DNA of 64,000 nucleotides from Sthenelais limicola (taxonomy: Eukaryota > Annelida > Polychaeta > Phyllodocida > Sigalionidae). Made by a program: the position numbers and the translations under genes. The stretch covers positions 111,730,620 through 111,794,619 of the forward strand of contig OW804098.1 in assembly GCA_942159475.1 (NCBI GenBank). The letters are read 5' to 3'. The notes under the pieces are model-generated. The model searched no databases, had not been told where the DNA came from, and saw nothing but the letters and a program-made list of their open reading frames with translations. Positions 25,348 through 39,461 of this stretch are shown one piece after another (positions within the stretch are counted from its first letter, which is position 1; every line of letters starts with the position of its first letter).

Positions 25348-25566
25348 GTGATGTGTTTTGTACAAATGAGTCACAAGTCGCAAATGTGATGTGTTTCAGG
25401 GAAATGAGTCACAAGTCGCAAAATTAGGTGTTTTTCAAAGTCGTTTAATACAAGATCTCTTTGTTGGAATATTTTCATTTTTGGAGTGTCTAGTCCTTAT
25501 TGTGGTTGTATGACTACATCTATCAAATTTCAAGACTGTTCATTAATTATATCAGTGCGTTTCTTA
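25348..25566. mobile_element. MITE family M1, copy 3 (partial, left end duplicated)
   Basis: The left terminal repeat appears twice in succession (AATGAGTCACAAGTCGCAAA at about 25367 and again at about 25404), followed by family interior. No right end is recognised. Confidence 0.5.
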
Positions 25567-27719
25567 GTTTGTGACGCATCCATTGGGGGAGGAGTGTAGG
25601 GAAGTTTCAATTCTCGTGGGAATGTTAGGTGCACGGCAAGGTTGGGTGCGGCAAGGGAGAGCCAAGGGTTGGAGTGGGCGCAGTGAGGCACCCCAGTTCC
25701 ATGGGCGTGAGTCGCGGTAAGGTAAGCTGTCGCGGTAGGGACAGTGCAGAAAGATTTGGCGCGGCAAGGGTGGTACCCATGCATAGTGTGTATTTCACTA
25801 ATGAGGTATGTGTGGTTGTCATGGCAACTACTCTCTTTTTTTACAGGTACAATTAAAAATTGCCACTCAATCTTTTTCTATTTTCCTGATAGAAAGCAAA
25901 TATAATAAAACAGTTAACTAATATGTTGGTGTCAGCCTCTTAGAATATTACACACATTGCCACGCAATTCAGGTGATATACACACTCCTTCAACCAACTT
26001 GTTAGTTCACCTGTTTATAGATTGGCAAGATTGATAGGGACAAGTTGAGATGACTTCATACATTTTCTAACCCGAAGCAACTGTTTGCTTGATAGTCAAA
26101 TGTTTACTATGGGATTAATTTCCCAGGGTTTGGTGTCTTCGGCTTTTGTTGGAAAATAAACCCCATGGCCCAAATTAATCACTTCAGTAGCTGATTTTTG
26201 GATTCAATACTACTGTTTAAACACATGTTAACAAATATTAGACCATTTAAAAAACGTTTTAGATGTACTTACAGCATGATGAACTGCTATAATTCAGCTC
26301 CTCCACTCGACCACATGGGTTACTATTTTACACGGAATGGACAAAGTCAAAACGCCCCCTTTATAACGTCCAAATCACCATGTTTTACACAATTCAAACC
26401 ATCACATTCCAGTATTTAGTTTATTTTACCTCTGTCAAATCAATATCACATATGTACACATAATTATAACTTCACAATGTTGGTTATGTCGCAGCACTCT
26501 CCGTTCCATAAACAAACAAACCTTCCACTTTTTACATGCAACCTACGGAGCCCAGACACTGGCGCCCCCAAATCGGTACTAGCACCTCCAGGCCCATAGG
26601 GGCTCTAATGTTGCACGCCCAAAGCATCAGACTTCCGGTTGACGAATGCCGTGTTCTGGCCGTTTTAGTGTGTCTAGGGATTTAAAAAAGAAATTAATAC
26701 AAATCTGAATCAGCAGAAATGATTCTAATATTGTTTTAGGGAATGTTTAGTGTATTTGAGTCAATGAATGGCGATTTCAGAAGCCATACGTGTTTAAGTT
26801 TGAGCAAGTAAGTCGCACCGGGAGAGATGCGTAGACTTTCGGCATGGTACACATAGCCACTCTGTGCAATTGGCGTTGCATTGTGTACAGGCTATTTAGC
26901 GCACTCCTCCTTCCATCCAAAACCACCCAACCTTGACCCAGAGGTTATTCCTGTGATGGTGACGACCCAACCTTGAACTCTGAACTTATGGCCGACTGTG
27001 GCAAACATGACGATGTTTTGCCGGAATTGACAAATGGATTATTCCCTATTTCGGAGAGCCCTAGGGTTTAATTACTTAAAATATTAAATATCAAAATGCT
27101 AATATTTCCATCGGAAACAGTGGAGGAAAGACTTTTGAGTGACTAGGACTTCATGCATGCTCCAAACTGAACGCGGAATCAACAACAAACAACTAGGTGA
27201 TGAGGTAAGTGAATGAGCGGAAAAGCTGGAACCACTGCCAGCTATTGTAATTTACTTGATCCGCTCAAATAAGATACCTGATCTGCTTGATCCGCTAAAA
27301 TAATGTACTAGATCCGGTCAAAACAGTAATTTATGCCTATCCACAACCCCAGCAGAATCCAAAGATCGGCTAATAATGGCATTTATCAGGAGTTCAGTAA
27401 AGCCAACTGATTTTTAATTTCCAGATATCTTGGTTTTGACTCTTGGTGAACCCATTTGTCTTATTATTGGTATTATTATGGTATTATTTGTTCATTTGGC
27501 TCTACCCTTGGCTCTGCACTCTTGCCAATTAACATAGTGTCCTCCACACTCTAAAGGTCTATTCACCTAATCCTGTATTAAAAACTGTGTAGCTTGATCT
27601 GATCTCACAATCACCTTTTCCTCACAACAATGTAATTTAACTCCTTGGGTTATTACACACAGTTGTTCCCCAAAGTTGTTTTAACTATGCAAACTAGAGA
27701 TTTGGTTTTAGATTAGTGA

Positions 27720-28560
27720 CTGATTACTGAAGACAATCACATGATGTCAACATCTTCCTCATCCCTACCCCATTACCCCCTTACCCCAGTCGCCTGTTAT
27801 GTTCTAAGACTAAGGTTTATCATTGCCCTATAAAAGGATTAGCTATAGAAATTGTTGCCATGCCCTGATTCACACACTGTATCGTGATCCTCAATCTAAC
27901 ACAAGGCATGTGGGATTTCCCAATGTATGGTTCAGGCAATGTACAATTGGAATGAAAGCAAAATTCTTTCTTTTTTTTGTTTTCTTTTATTTGAAAGCTG
28001 AATATTCTGTTAATTATTATCAGAGAATCAAAATGTTCACTTTGGGGCCAACCTTAGAAAACATATGAAAAAGTCCCTTGGATTCACACCAAAATCTTTT
28101 GATTTTCCACTTGCAAAATATGCCAAATTGATTGATTGAAAATATTTTATTCTGAAACACATTACATATTATGGATCAAATTGTCCCATTCTATTTGTAT
28201 CCTATTAATCCTTTTGATAATATTTCTAAAGAAATGTTGCAATATCTTTTCCCCAATATGGTATGTACCAGACATTCTGATTACATTCTTAAAAAATCTG
28301 ACCCATATTGTGAACACAAGAAATTATATTGTTTCTTTAATTGATCATGTCTTTAAAGGCCATACATAATACAATCGGAATTCTGTATCGTCTGGGTTTT
28401 TTTTATGCATAGATCATAGTCACTTTCAGGGAGATTTGTCTACAAATATACCTGTATAGTGGATGCATCTTGGAGAAATCCAATAATGCACTCATGCACT
28501 ACAGGGCTACTACTCAGATTTGGGACTAAAGAATACATTTTATGACAATGGTAAGAAATG
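27720..28560. repeat. Intergenic duplication between R3 and R4 (partner 37345-38410)
   Basis: The tract GTCGCCTGTTATGTTCTAAG and several hundred flanking bases recur at 37345-38410 in the same orientation. No coding signal. It shows that the upstream flanks were duplicated together with the genes. Confidence 0.7.
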
Positions 28561-28869
28561 GTATGCCCCCACCTCCCTTGATTACTATGATTTTCTAGAG
28601 TTTACTTGAAGTAATTCCAAGAGTATTTTGGCAGTTGGCGTCGGTCAAAAGCTAAATATTTCCTACTTTGTGTTCTGTTCTTTTCCAGCCCATCACCATG
28701 CTGCTCATCAAACTCTACATTTGTTTTTGGGAGAGCTGCCAAATCTTTTGCTGTGGTGCTTGATGCTAGGATCTGGGCGCTCCGATCCTGGGGCGTTTGG
28801 GTCCCGCCTCCCTATCCAATTTACACCATGTGTTGTGTGCAGAAAGTTGCATCAGTTATGGGAATGCCT

Positions 28870-31800
28870 GAGATGTTGATTGAATCAACGTGAGCTGCAC
28901 ATGGATCCAGGGAGTACTGGGAATGGCGTTGATAAAAGAGTAGGACATGAGATAGGCGGATCTAAAATTGGCTTCAAAGGAGTCTGCTTTGGACCTTAAA
29001 TCAAACTTTATATAGGCCACCATTATCAATCTACAGTCAAGAATGATGCTTCAAAAGACTAAGCTTTACAAAATTTCCAATGCTTCATAGTATATGGGTG
29101 GTATATTCTCTTTTCTACTGATTATAAATTGCAGTAATGGTAAGTCTTGTTGTTGGTTGATCTACAGTTTGTTAGATGTAAACACTGAGCTGTATGAAAT
29201 CATAAGTTGAGTTAAAGGTTCTGTGTAATAAAGTATTTTATTGGCAGGAGCTACTGCACCAAGTTTCCTATTGCTAGATGGTCATGATCTATAGTTGGAT
29301 ACATCATAACGTAGCATCACTATCATTTTATTTGAGTTCTTTGGCTGGTCTTCCACCACTCACTCCCCAGGTTGTATTCTATCATCAATTGTTCTGTATA
29401 AACTTTTTAACTAGACTGTTTAGTTAAGCTCCTATAGCTGGTCATCTACTAACTCCTGGGTATTGTTGTATTGTATTTTACCAAGCAGTCTTGTTCAGCT
29501 CCTGTATCTGGGGTTCCATTAAGTCCTTAATTAACCAGTCTGTTTAGTAATAGGGGTCCTCCACTAGGTTGCAAACCAGAGCAAACATCATTTGGTGTGC
29601 CATTGTGAATAAAACCAGACTTGATCTCTTACACAATCACTTATACATTAGAGGGTAGGATGGCATCATATATCAGACTCATTTCCCAGAAGGTAAAGTG
29701 GAAGCATACATTGTGCTGGAGGGTAGGGATGTAGAATATGTTGGATTGTCATCTGCATAATGCTGTTTAGTTCTGATCCCTTCTGACTCATCTCCATGAT
29801 TATCAAGGGTAGAAAAGGCATCATCATATGGAGACTCTTCAATCTTCTTCCTTGTATAGTCTCTCTTGGGGATCACTGGTAGTGCTACATCATAATATGA
29901 GGAGTCACCTAAAAGATATTGATGAACTGGTTTTACTGATCTTAGGCATCTAATTTGATTTTCAATATGAAAAAAGTTATTGATGAAAATCAATTCTATG
30001 TTTAACTTCAGGAGAAATTTGATGTCAATTATGATAATGAAAACAACTATGGCTGAGAACAGTTTATATCTGCACCATGTCTATGGATAAATAAATACAA
30101 GACAATTTGTAAATCAATTTGTTGGGCCTCCTGTATATGCAATATGTGCTCTCACCTGCTTCAACAGTAGAGCTGACTGAGTTGTCTCTTGCTGGTGGGC
30201 GTGGTGGGTTGGGGCTCTTTGTGTAGGTGTTTTCATGCCGGGCTGGACGAGGGTCCAGTTCATGGTTTGTAGGGGCAGTCTCTTCCTTCCTAGATTTGCA
30301 AATATATCCTCTGGAAGACATAGCACACATAAACATTCAGTTATGGCAACTTAAATTACATAATAATGATTGATACTTGGAATTATAAGGCTAGATTATA
30401 GCTGTCAAAATATAAGGGTAAAAGAAAGAAGAAAACATTTATAATCCCATTAGAGCATAAATGATGTTATAGAAAATGTGTCTAATGGGTCTAGTTCAGG
30501 AAATCTTCACAAGACAGGCAACTTGCCTGAATCCTTTCTTGTAGGCTTTCTTCTACTACAATTGTCCCACACAAATCGGAAATTTAACTTATTGATTCAT
30601 TGACTCATTACCATTCCCTACACTTCCACCTATGGCTCTCTATAGTTTTTTTCATCTACTATTTCATGACGTTCTTACTAAGTCTTGTGTTTAAGAATGA
30701 ATATTGTACTACAAATGTCCCAAAAGAAATCTGATATCTGAAACATGGATATTGGCTCATTGTCATTAGCCAGATTAAGTGAGTCCACGCAGGGCCCAAC
30801 TGCTAAAGCTAACTTATCTTTTCTTGCGCTGATGTCATCAGTTTGAGGGGTCATGAATATTTTTTAGCGGAGGCTTAGCCGGTGTAAATCCTGTATCCGC
30901 AGTGGTCGGTATGTATAGGATTTTACCAATATAATCAGGCCAATATTTTAACTGAAATACCTGTATTCTATAACATAATTATGTTTTGCATGTGGACACA
31001 ATCAGCAACCAGGTAAAAAAGGGTTGTTTCTTTCATGAATGGCTTCTTTTAATCGGTATGTCTACTTGCACCAGGAGACCAATATCTATCACCATTGCTG
31101 ACCAGTATCCCGGCACTATGGCTTTGGGGAAGAGTCCACAAATTTTACTTGGTAATGGTTGCAATGCGTACATAATGCAATGGACTGATGTGATGAACTC
31201 TTTCCGTGACCCGGAACGTAGGGAGGCGTGGATCACGGCCAGTTGCGTTCGCGTTAGAATAGATGACATGCGGAAGACTCACTAAATCTCACTATTACCA
31301 ACTCACTCCCTACGATTTTCTACAGTTATTTTAGTTAGTATTTCCTGAATTTCTTACTTGCGTTTCAGGATGAATATTGTAATAATGAGCAATATGAGAA
31401 GAACAGCAACAACTGATGCACTTGCTATGATGCCCACTGTAAAATAGACGAATAGAAAGCATTTATTAAAAATCAGTTTTACAGAGCAAAGGTACAATGT
31501 GAGTGTTACTTGGGGAATAACTGTAATTCATACAGTACAGACCGAACCCAGCCAGATATTATCCCCTAGACTTACCTTGTAAAGAGATTGGAAAGATCGG
31601 AAAGAACAACTTATTTCTATGGTTTATGCAATTACCCCATAAGCTACATAGGTAGTTTTGTTTCTAAAGGGGGACACTGGACTGAGTATATCCTATGTTC
31701 AGACATTGAGGAAAACTAAGATGTTCTACACACTATAATGAATAATCCAATAATGTCTGTGGCTGTAAAGCACCATTTAATGGACTAAAGACCTGAAGCA

Positions 31801-32500
31801 TGTCCTGCTGATTTATTACAATTAATTACGACTCCCTATATCAGATGTAAAATTCCTAGTTCCGAGTTTTGTCTCAAGTATTTTATCTATACACCAAAGA
31901 AATTATTGTATTGTATGTTTAAAGATTTTTATTTTCCTTGCAATGCAAGAATACAATGGCAAGTCGGTTATGCTTTTTGTTGCAATCAGGTTATGTGTAT
32001 GGCCAATACACGTATTTAAATAACATATACCAGGATACAAACGAAAAACACATTGAGATGTAGCTATCAGAGCAATACAAAAGTTACATCAACAACAAAT
32101 ACTCCATATCTGGTTGTGAGAGGTGATCATGTACTGAATGTCCTTTATTATCTTACTTCAGAGACGACCTCTACTATACCTTAATCAAAAGGACAGAACC
32201 TATATATCTTTGTTGCATCTATATAGTGATCAAAATGGTTCAACAGGAAGTTAGGTTTAAACGGACTATATTTACCATTGCACCAAATACTGCTTTATTA
32301 ATAGCAACTCATCTGTAAGTGATAATTATTTTTTAGTATAAGGTTAACTATATGAGGTGCATCCAAACAGTGGATAGGACTCTTTTATATCACACATTTA
32401 TAATAGTTGTGTTAATAGTAGGTAGACGAGGCATGCAGCACCTAAACTGTACAACTGCTGAGTAAATGATCAGGGCCTTTTTATACTAGCCTCCATAGCC
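28870..32500. repeat. Segmental duplication, copy in R4 (partner 13070-16300)
   Basis: Partner of the R3 block. It contains an extra stretch of roughly 350 bp near 30840-31190 that is mostly absent from R3. That stretch ends in a part both copies share (AGATGACATGCGGAAGACTC in R4). Confidence 0.75.
29237..29242 (-). promoter_or_regulatory. Candidate polyadenylation signal of R4
   Basis: AATAAA on the minus strand, 437 nt after the R4 stop, matching the position of the signal behind R3. Confidence 0.5.
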
Positions 32501-35500
32501 GATAGTCGATAGGGAGGTAGCCTAAATTAAGGGCAGGGAGGGGAACTGTCTATTGGTTAGTCATATTAGCCAGACGGTCACTCACTCATTGGGTAGTGAG
32601 TAATAATTTAAGGATTTCTGCCTCATGTTCATTTAGCATGTAGTTGTCACTGTGCCTAATTGGAGCCCTGCCGTACTCTTGTTGATTGGTGGTCAGGCTA
32701 GAAGGGACACTTGATTGTGGATTAGTTGTATCAATAGCCTTAATACAAAATTGCTTCATTCTCTTCTCTTGCTCTGAACTGACACATTGACACCTTGTTG
32801 TGTTGAATTCATTTTCGCCCAGCTGCCCCATTGATTTAAGCTAGAAGAAAAGTCCAGTGGTCTTCACCATATTTCCCTAAAATTTGATCTCTTAATCTGA
32901 GGTTTAATCAAAACAGGGGAAAAGATGTTTTCCCTGTTTGGATTAAACCTTAATTTTCTCTAATGTTTTCATAAATATCAGGAAAGAAATTGCTAATACA
33001 AAATTACTCTCGGTTGATCTTGAGGTTCCATATTACATTTGAGCAATGCGATTTTGTTTGTCTCCTAGGCTTACTAACTGTATTAGTATGCAGAATTCCG
33101 CAACAGGAAAGGGGAAAATGGGGAAGAGGGACGGGAGGGAAAGACACAATGTTTTGGTCATTTAAATGCCATTAACGTCAGCTACTTGATATTTAAGTGT
33201 CATAAAACGTTGGCTATGTGATACTCAGGGAGAGCATTAAATTGGGGCAAGGGAGGCGAGCCGACCCATTGGCCCAGCTGTTTTTTATAAAGATGTTAAC
33301 TGATTAACTGGGACTAATGTTATTCCTTCTTCCACACATCAACATCAGAGAGAAATCACCGTTGTTTAATTGTCGTGTCATGAACTATAAAATAAAATGC
33401 CTGCATGTTTACCTCTATTTGAAAATGCAAACTAACAAATCTAGAGGCTTAATAAGTACAAGGTTCAAACCCAGCTTACATGTTCACAGATATCATTAAT
33501 ATATACACACCATTGTTTAGAGTTGAAGGAGGAGATGCAGCCTGTTCAGTCACAGATTGTGTGCTGAGAGGCTTATAGGATGGTTGTATTCCTGTTGTAG
33601 AAGTACCAGGTAGTATTGGTGGTGGAGACAGTGTTATAACGGGAGATGTTGTTGTAGGCATACACATATGCAGTGGTGTATCATGGTATATTGGTGTGTG
33701 TGCATAGCGTTTCTCAAGGCATTCACCATGTTTCCAATTTGATACAGATGGTACTAATGAAGCCTCATATTCAGAAAACACTGAAAGGCATGAATAATGT
33801 GTATTAAAATCTCCTAGGATATACCATGCAAAAAATCTGAATTCCTTGTGGTGAGTCCTCGTCCCTAGGCCTGGTAATTGTAACAGTAACAAATTAAAAA
33901 CAAAATCCAAAATGTTCCCTTTTCAGTGCCCTTCCCATCTGATCCACCATGTCTGATGGTTCCCCCACCTTAAGCACTCCATATAGCAATCACTAGCCAG
34001 GCTAGCAATCACTAGCCAGGCTTCTAATGAAGTATTAGTGAATGAACAATTTAAGGGTAAAAGTGTGTTGTGTAAAATTAGTCTTAGACAGACTCTTACT
34101 AGACCATGTGCTACCGCTCCATGTATTGTCATGTATTGTAAGTCATATTGTATTTAAAAAATGTTTTCACTTTTATTATTCTCTATGCACTCCAAATGAG
34201 GACCACACACACCCCCCCCCCCACACCCCCAGCATCAAAGAGTTTGAAATCATTAGGGATTTTATCAATGCCTATGTATATAATACACATGCTGTTTGCT
34301 CCTGTCAACTACTTTTATAACAAGATATATTCCCCTTTACTTTATATCAGTCTTTTTATTTCATCCAACCCATAATCGGTGTTGTATCTATACAGAGAGT
34401 AAATTTGAACCTGTTAACTACAAAGTTACATGCGTTTCCCATGTGTATACAATGCATTTTATCACACTAACCTTCATATCCTATGATGAACTTTGGCTTA
34501 CTTCCAACATAATAATGTAATACAGCATAAGAATGATGAGCTTCGGATTGGCCTGCATACAGGCGAACCTGGTGATCGTCTCCCGTATTCCAGGTCATTA
34601 CTGGACCTACCATGTAAGTGTGAGTGTAAATAATTATGTTATGCTGACTAAATGTCAATGTAAAATTTCCAGTCAATGGATAGTGTGGTAGATCATCCTC
34701 CAAGCAACCAATAATATAGCCACAGTTGACAGCTATGTTGTCAGCTGTCAACTGTCCATTGGTAAGATCTTGACAACTGTTGTGTAAGAGGTTTCCTGCA
34801 ATATGCGAACAGAGAACAATGAATTAATCCTGATTCCTAAGTTATGAAATGATTTATTTCACTTTCAAAATAAACTTAAAGGCACTAGTCCAATATGTTG
34901 ATTCGCATGATTAGTTTAAATATTCTTGATCAGGTAGGAAATGCAACAAGCTTCTAGTACCGCAGCCAGGTGTTCCTTTTGTAGGAATAACATGGACCCA
35001 AAGCAGGCCAGTTGTTAAAATATACAATTGTTATTTGTCTGGTAGAAATCATCTTTTGTTTACATAGTGAATGTTATAAATATCACGAATAGGCGAATCA
35101 TCAGAAGGGAATCGTCAAGTAAGGAAATTATCATTATATAAGCTTTTCATATAGTGGCGAATGACCAGAAGAACCAGTCGGCCTCAGATGCCTTATTAGC
35201 CCTATAACAATATTAATAATAAGTTCCATTTGGGGCCTGCTGGTACATACTTTGGTGTATTATCCCATCGCACAAAAAGATCCACCACCAACCCATCAAT
35301 GTCACTCAGTGTTTAATTACAGTTGACTATTAAGACTACCCTTGATTTTTGGTAGAGGGCTCTAAATCTAATAAGAGGGAATAATTTGGGACTGCGAAAA
35401 CTGGTCTTAATAGAGGGATGGTCTCTATGAAGAGGTGGTCTTTATGCGAGGTTCCACTGTAATGTTAAGGGCCTGGAGAGTATGAAAAAGGACTGAATTT

Positions 35501-36789
35501 GAGTAGCTGTGTGTGTATTGTCGTCTCAGGAATGCACACCAAACAGCCCACCAGCCCCTCAATGCTTGTCATTATTTTTATAATAAGTACACATAATCAC
35601 AAATGTGGGCTTAGAAATATAATAAATAGATATAGATATGCATATGTTGGAGTATTTGTACCAGAGAAAGCATCAACTGGGCCTGTGGCTTACTAACCTG
35701 GGACACATTCAAATTGCTGCTGGAAGTTGGTAGGTAATATACCAGGAAAGTTGGATTCAAGGAATGAATAGCTTTGTAATCCAACAAACCCTGTGTACCA
35801 TTCATTACCATGAATCATATCAGATCTATCCCCTGCAGGTACCAAGACCTTCCCATCTGGACACTGGACCTCCCAATGTTGTCCCTGCTGCTTGTAGCCT
35901 AAATACCAAAAGTAGGTCTGTGTTTAATGTTGGAGTTGGGGGTAAAAGACAGGAAAGACAGACTACAATTGATTGCCATGTAGATGTCATTACCATATAA
36001 TGTTCATATGCGGGTTAAATTATAGGGGTAGATCTTTGCAATATTCTATCTGTTTTCTGATGTTGTAAATTCATAAAAACATTCAATTGTATCCATTGAG
36101 ACAAGTACAATGTATCATTTCAAAGAACATTTCACTCCAACTAACATTTAATACATCTCCAACAGAAACCTGACTGTGATACAAGTAATAGAGGGCTACT
36201 TCATTTTCTGGCCAAAATGCAAAATATCCTCATTTTCAAAAGGTGATCATACAAAAACTGCTGCACGCAGAATCAAGTGACAGGTATCAATCAATAGGAC
36301 ATAATGTGCTCTACACATGGTTTTATTTTACCTAAGATGTAGGTGCATTATTCTCAGAGTTATATGCAAAAAACCTAAAAAATGTCTGAAAAATTGGCAG
36401 CCATCTTAGATTTTCTCAGCAAATATAGGTCAGCACAAGTGGCATCCACCATGAAATTAATCAGTGTTAGTCAGGCTACAAATCCATGGTGGATGGCACC
36501 CTCTAACATTCCGTACCTCCTAAAGTGATTTCTAAGCCACTTTTGAGATTATGCCTCCAGTCTACCTGTTTATTGTTCATGCTATCTGTATATCTTAACA
36601 CCACACTTTGCGATGCCCAGCCATAGCCCGAGTTGCCTTCAATAAATAAACACGTCCAATATTTAGAAAAAATGAAAACGTTAGAATATGAAATCAATAA
36701 TACAGTATGACTATATAATACTTACATATTGTATTTACCATTGATACCAGAGCCATGACTAACAATTGTCTGAGCATAAAGGAGGCCAT
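29679..36789 (-). CDS. R4: receptor with beta ectodomain, TM type I, ITIM-like/SH3-ligand tail (440 aa)
   Basis: Exons are 36726-36789, 35698-35898, 34472-34795, 33511-33780, 31358-31436, 30156-30310 and 29679-29908; together 1323 nt in frame. The architecture matches R3 exon for exon: signal peptide MASFMLRQLLVMAL, exon B with CPDGK and ECVPG, exon C with NSCQDL, CGYIIGC and KPKFIIGYE, exon D with NWKHGECLEKRY and a T/P stalk, TM GIIASASVVAVLLILLIITI, then the tail. Compared with R3, the tail keeps PNPPRPPAR, SSYYDV, PYDDAF, TYSTSL and MYASTL, but reads KRDYTRKK where R3 has QRDYTVRSIRKK. R3 and R4 sit in a segmental duplication and are the closest pair in the array. Inferred role: recognition receptor with phosphotyrosine-dependent, probably inhibitory or adaptor-recruiting signalling. 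Confidence 0.83.
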
Positions 36790-36862
36790 GTTTTCCTCTT
36801 TATAAATCCACTGATCCATGCCAACAACAGGGTTGCATCAAAGTAGGTTACTTCACTGATAT

Positions 36863-36990
36863 TACATCCCAATATATGATCACAGAGGGATAATCCTTTT
36901 CACTTTAATATAACCAGTCTCTCTTCGACTTCAAAGTTGTCGCCGAATGTGTTCCATCCCCAGTGAGAAGGAGGTCACAATGCTTCCCTG
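36863..36990 (-). promoter_or_regulatory. Conserved proximal promoter block of R4
   Basis: It has the same two blocks as R1 and R3: TGTGATCATATATTGGG near 36868-36889 and GGGAAGCATTGTGACCTCCT near 36964-36988. A TATGACATCACC site lies just above them. Confidence 0.5.
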
Positions 36991-39461
36991 ACACATAGAG
37001 GTGATGTCATACAGAGGGTATGTATGTATATATGAGTATGTATTGTGTCTGTCCATACTGTGCGAGTTATATGTTTATACACATTAATTGTACATGCATT
37101 GCTGTGAAGACAATATATCAGCTCAGTAAAGCCAACTCATTTTGAATTTCCAATTTCTTATAACATGTCTTCGTTTTGATTCTGATAACATGTCTGGGAA
37201 CCCTATCGCGTTATTATTGGTGTTATTATTATTGGTATTATTTCTTATTTTGGCTCTGCCCTATGCTCTGCCCTTGGCTCTGCGCTGTGCAATATGGTCA
37301 TTTTGTTTTAAATGTGTCTGTAGTGTTTGTATTACTTAAGCCGACTACATGATGTCAACATCCTCCTCATCCCTACCCCATTACCCCCTAACCCCAGTCG
37401 CCTGTTATGTTCTAAGTCTATGGTTGAACATTGCCCTATAAAAGGATGAGCTATAGAAATCGTTGCCATGCCCTGATTCACACATTGCATCGTGATCCTC
37501 AATCTAACACAAGGCATGTGGGATTTCCCAATGAATGAATGTGTACAATTAGAATGAAAGCTGATTTCTTTGTTAATTATTATAAAAAAATCAAACTTTT
37601 TACTTTGGGGCCAACCTTATCAAATAGGCCTATATGAAAAAGTCCCTTACAAGTATTCACACCAAAATATTCTGATTTTCCACTGCAAAATATTGCAAAT
37701 TGATTGATTGAAAATATCTTATTCTGAAACACATTAAATATTATTGATCAAATGCTGCCATTCTACGTGTATCATACATGTGTATACACTCTTTTATTAA
37801 TAATTTCAAAGAAATGTTGGAACATCTTTTCCCCCGAGATGGTCTATACCAGACATTTTGATTACTATCCTAAAAAGTCTGACCCATATTGTGAAAAAAA
37901 ACAAAATACATGTTTTACAGTCCATACATTCTGTATCATTACTTTCAGAAAGATTTATCCACAAAAATAGAGACCTACCTGTACAGTGGACTATTGGAGA
38001 AATCCAATAGTCCACTTGTACACAATAACTATTGGCGGACGAAAGATTGGGGACTGATGAATACACTTTTCATTGCCAATGTGTTTAAATTCTGAAAGAG
38101 CATGCTTTTCTACTCCCATACTAGTTATATCCTCGTGTGTATTTAAATGAGGAAGATATGAGAGAATCTGTATTGTTCCTGACCCAAGTGCCATACGTCA
38201 TAATGACTTCTAATGTATATGGCGTTAGTAACGCGCATTGTACTTTTGAGTCCTTGACAACGCTTTTTCCCCGCGATAAGTCAGGGAAGGTGTGTGTGTT
38301 GGCAGGGGGGAGGGCTACATCGGGGGAAACTGTTCTTGACTTGGTCCACACCAAAATTACTTGTCATGACAATGATAAGAAATGGTATGCCCCCACCCCA
38401 TTGATTACTATTATTTTCTAGAGTTTACTTGAAGTAATCACAATGGTATTTTGGCAGTTAACGTCGGTCAAAAACTAAATATTTTCCACTTGTTGTGTAC
38501 TTTATCCAACCAATCATAAAGTGATTTGATCAAGTTTTGATCACGATCATTTATCTAATTGTTTTGCTGCTGGTCTCATCAAACTCCACATTTATATTTG
38601 GGACCAAAATCCTTTGCTGGAGTGATTTCACTTTTCATCACTAACCAGGAGTGGTTCTCTCCAGGCTGATTTGACTTGAGCAGAAGAGTAATGAACTCTG
38701 GGGTAACCTTAAACCCTTTAAAATGATTACAAACCCAATGTTATACCCCATTGAATGAATATGACGTTTGGGACTTTTGAAGCACATGGTAATGGTATTA
38801 CATTAATATAACATTTTTTGTGAAACAAAATCTTCACTAGACATTTGTATAAATACTTGTTAAAATTAACAAGTCAGCAAATTCTGAGAATAATGTACTA
38901 CTTTGCACAATACTTTTGACTGAATAAAACACTTTAAATACAAAATACAAATTGTAAAGTTTTGGCAAAACAAGTGTAATAAATAGCAAATGTCCCTCTG
39001 ATCAGTTTCAAACTGATCCTGACAGAATCAGAACAAAATGATTCACCCTTTTGCGGTTTGTCAGGTTTTAGAACAGATCTCAATCAGTTTGGGACTTTAG
39101 TGGAATAACAGCTTTTAAGTGTACAAACTGTTGACTATAGGAATGGAAAAGAATACCATGACACTTTGAGCTTCCAGTCCCCATGAAAGCAGCTGGAAAA
39201 CAGAGTGGAACAGCCTAAATGTTGAATTTAGATCAATCAAATCTTTTGAACAATTCAAGTGGCAAGTGAAATCCAGCCAACTACCATAAAAAGAACTGAC
39301 TGCTTATTTACTGTGATTTTATTGGACTTTAATATAAGTTGAGTGTAATCTAAATGTTATCTAACTGTAATGTATTTGAAGAGTACATGTAACCCATCTG
39401 CCACCGACTCAAGACCCCAAGGAAAACACTATAATCATGACCTGGGAAGCTGTGTTATTAA
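36991..39461. other. Upstream region of R4, no gene seen
   Basis: Duplicated block 37345-38410, then unique AT-rich sequence up to the piggyBac-type MITE. The Leu-rich frame at 37142-37339 is low-complexity (TTATTATTGG repeats) and is not supported as a gene. Confidence 0.5.
37345..38410. repeat. Intergenic duplication upstream of R4 (partner 27720-28560)
   Basis: Collinear with 27720-28560, with local rearrangements. The module GGAGAAATCCAATAG near 37995 belongs to a short conserved tract also found near 4435, 11175, 28470 and 62775, that is, once upstream of five of the six receptor genes. Confidence 0.65.

Larger units (their letters stand above)
22717..28869. other. Intergenic region between R3 and R4, no gene supported
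   Basis: Contains the YRAPA-type minisatellite, mirrored simple repeats, the hammerhead-like motif, M1 copy 3, a G-rich degenerate repeat at about 25620-25780 and the duplicated block at 27720-28560. A stretch at about 26500-27200 is somewhat richer in CpG and has a GAGGTAAGTGA donor-like site at about 27199-27209, but no exon could be supported. Confidence 0.45.

Noticed and set aside
25530..25822. Overlapping frames with TLPCRA/ALPCRT-type repeats
   Set aside because: Result of a degenerate GC-rich repeat that is open in several frames on both strands, which is typical of non-coding repeats.
30986..31285. 99-codon plus frame in the R4 TM-tail intron
   Set aside because: It lies in an inserted stretch mostly missing from R3. 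No domain and no conserved frame in the shared part near 15050-15140.
37142..37339. Leu-rich hydrophobic plus frame (possible membrane protein)
   Set aside because: Derived from TTATTATTGG and GGCTCTGCC repeats. The duplicated partner block near 27450 does not preserve the frame.
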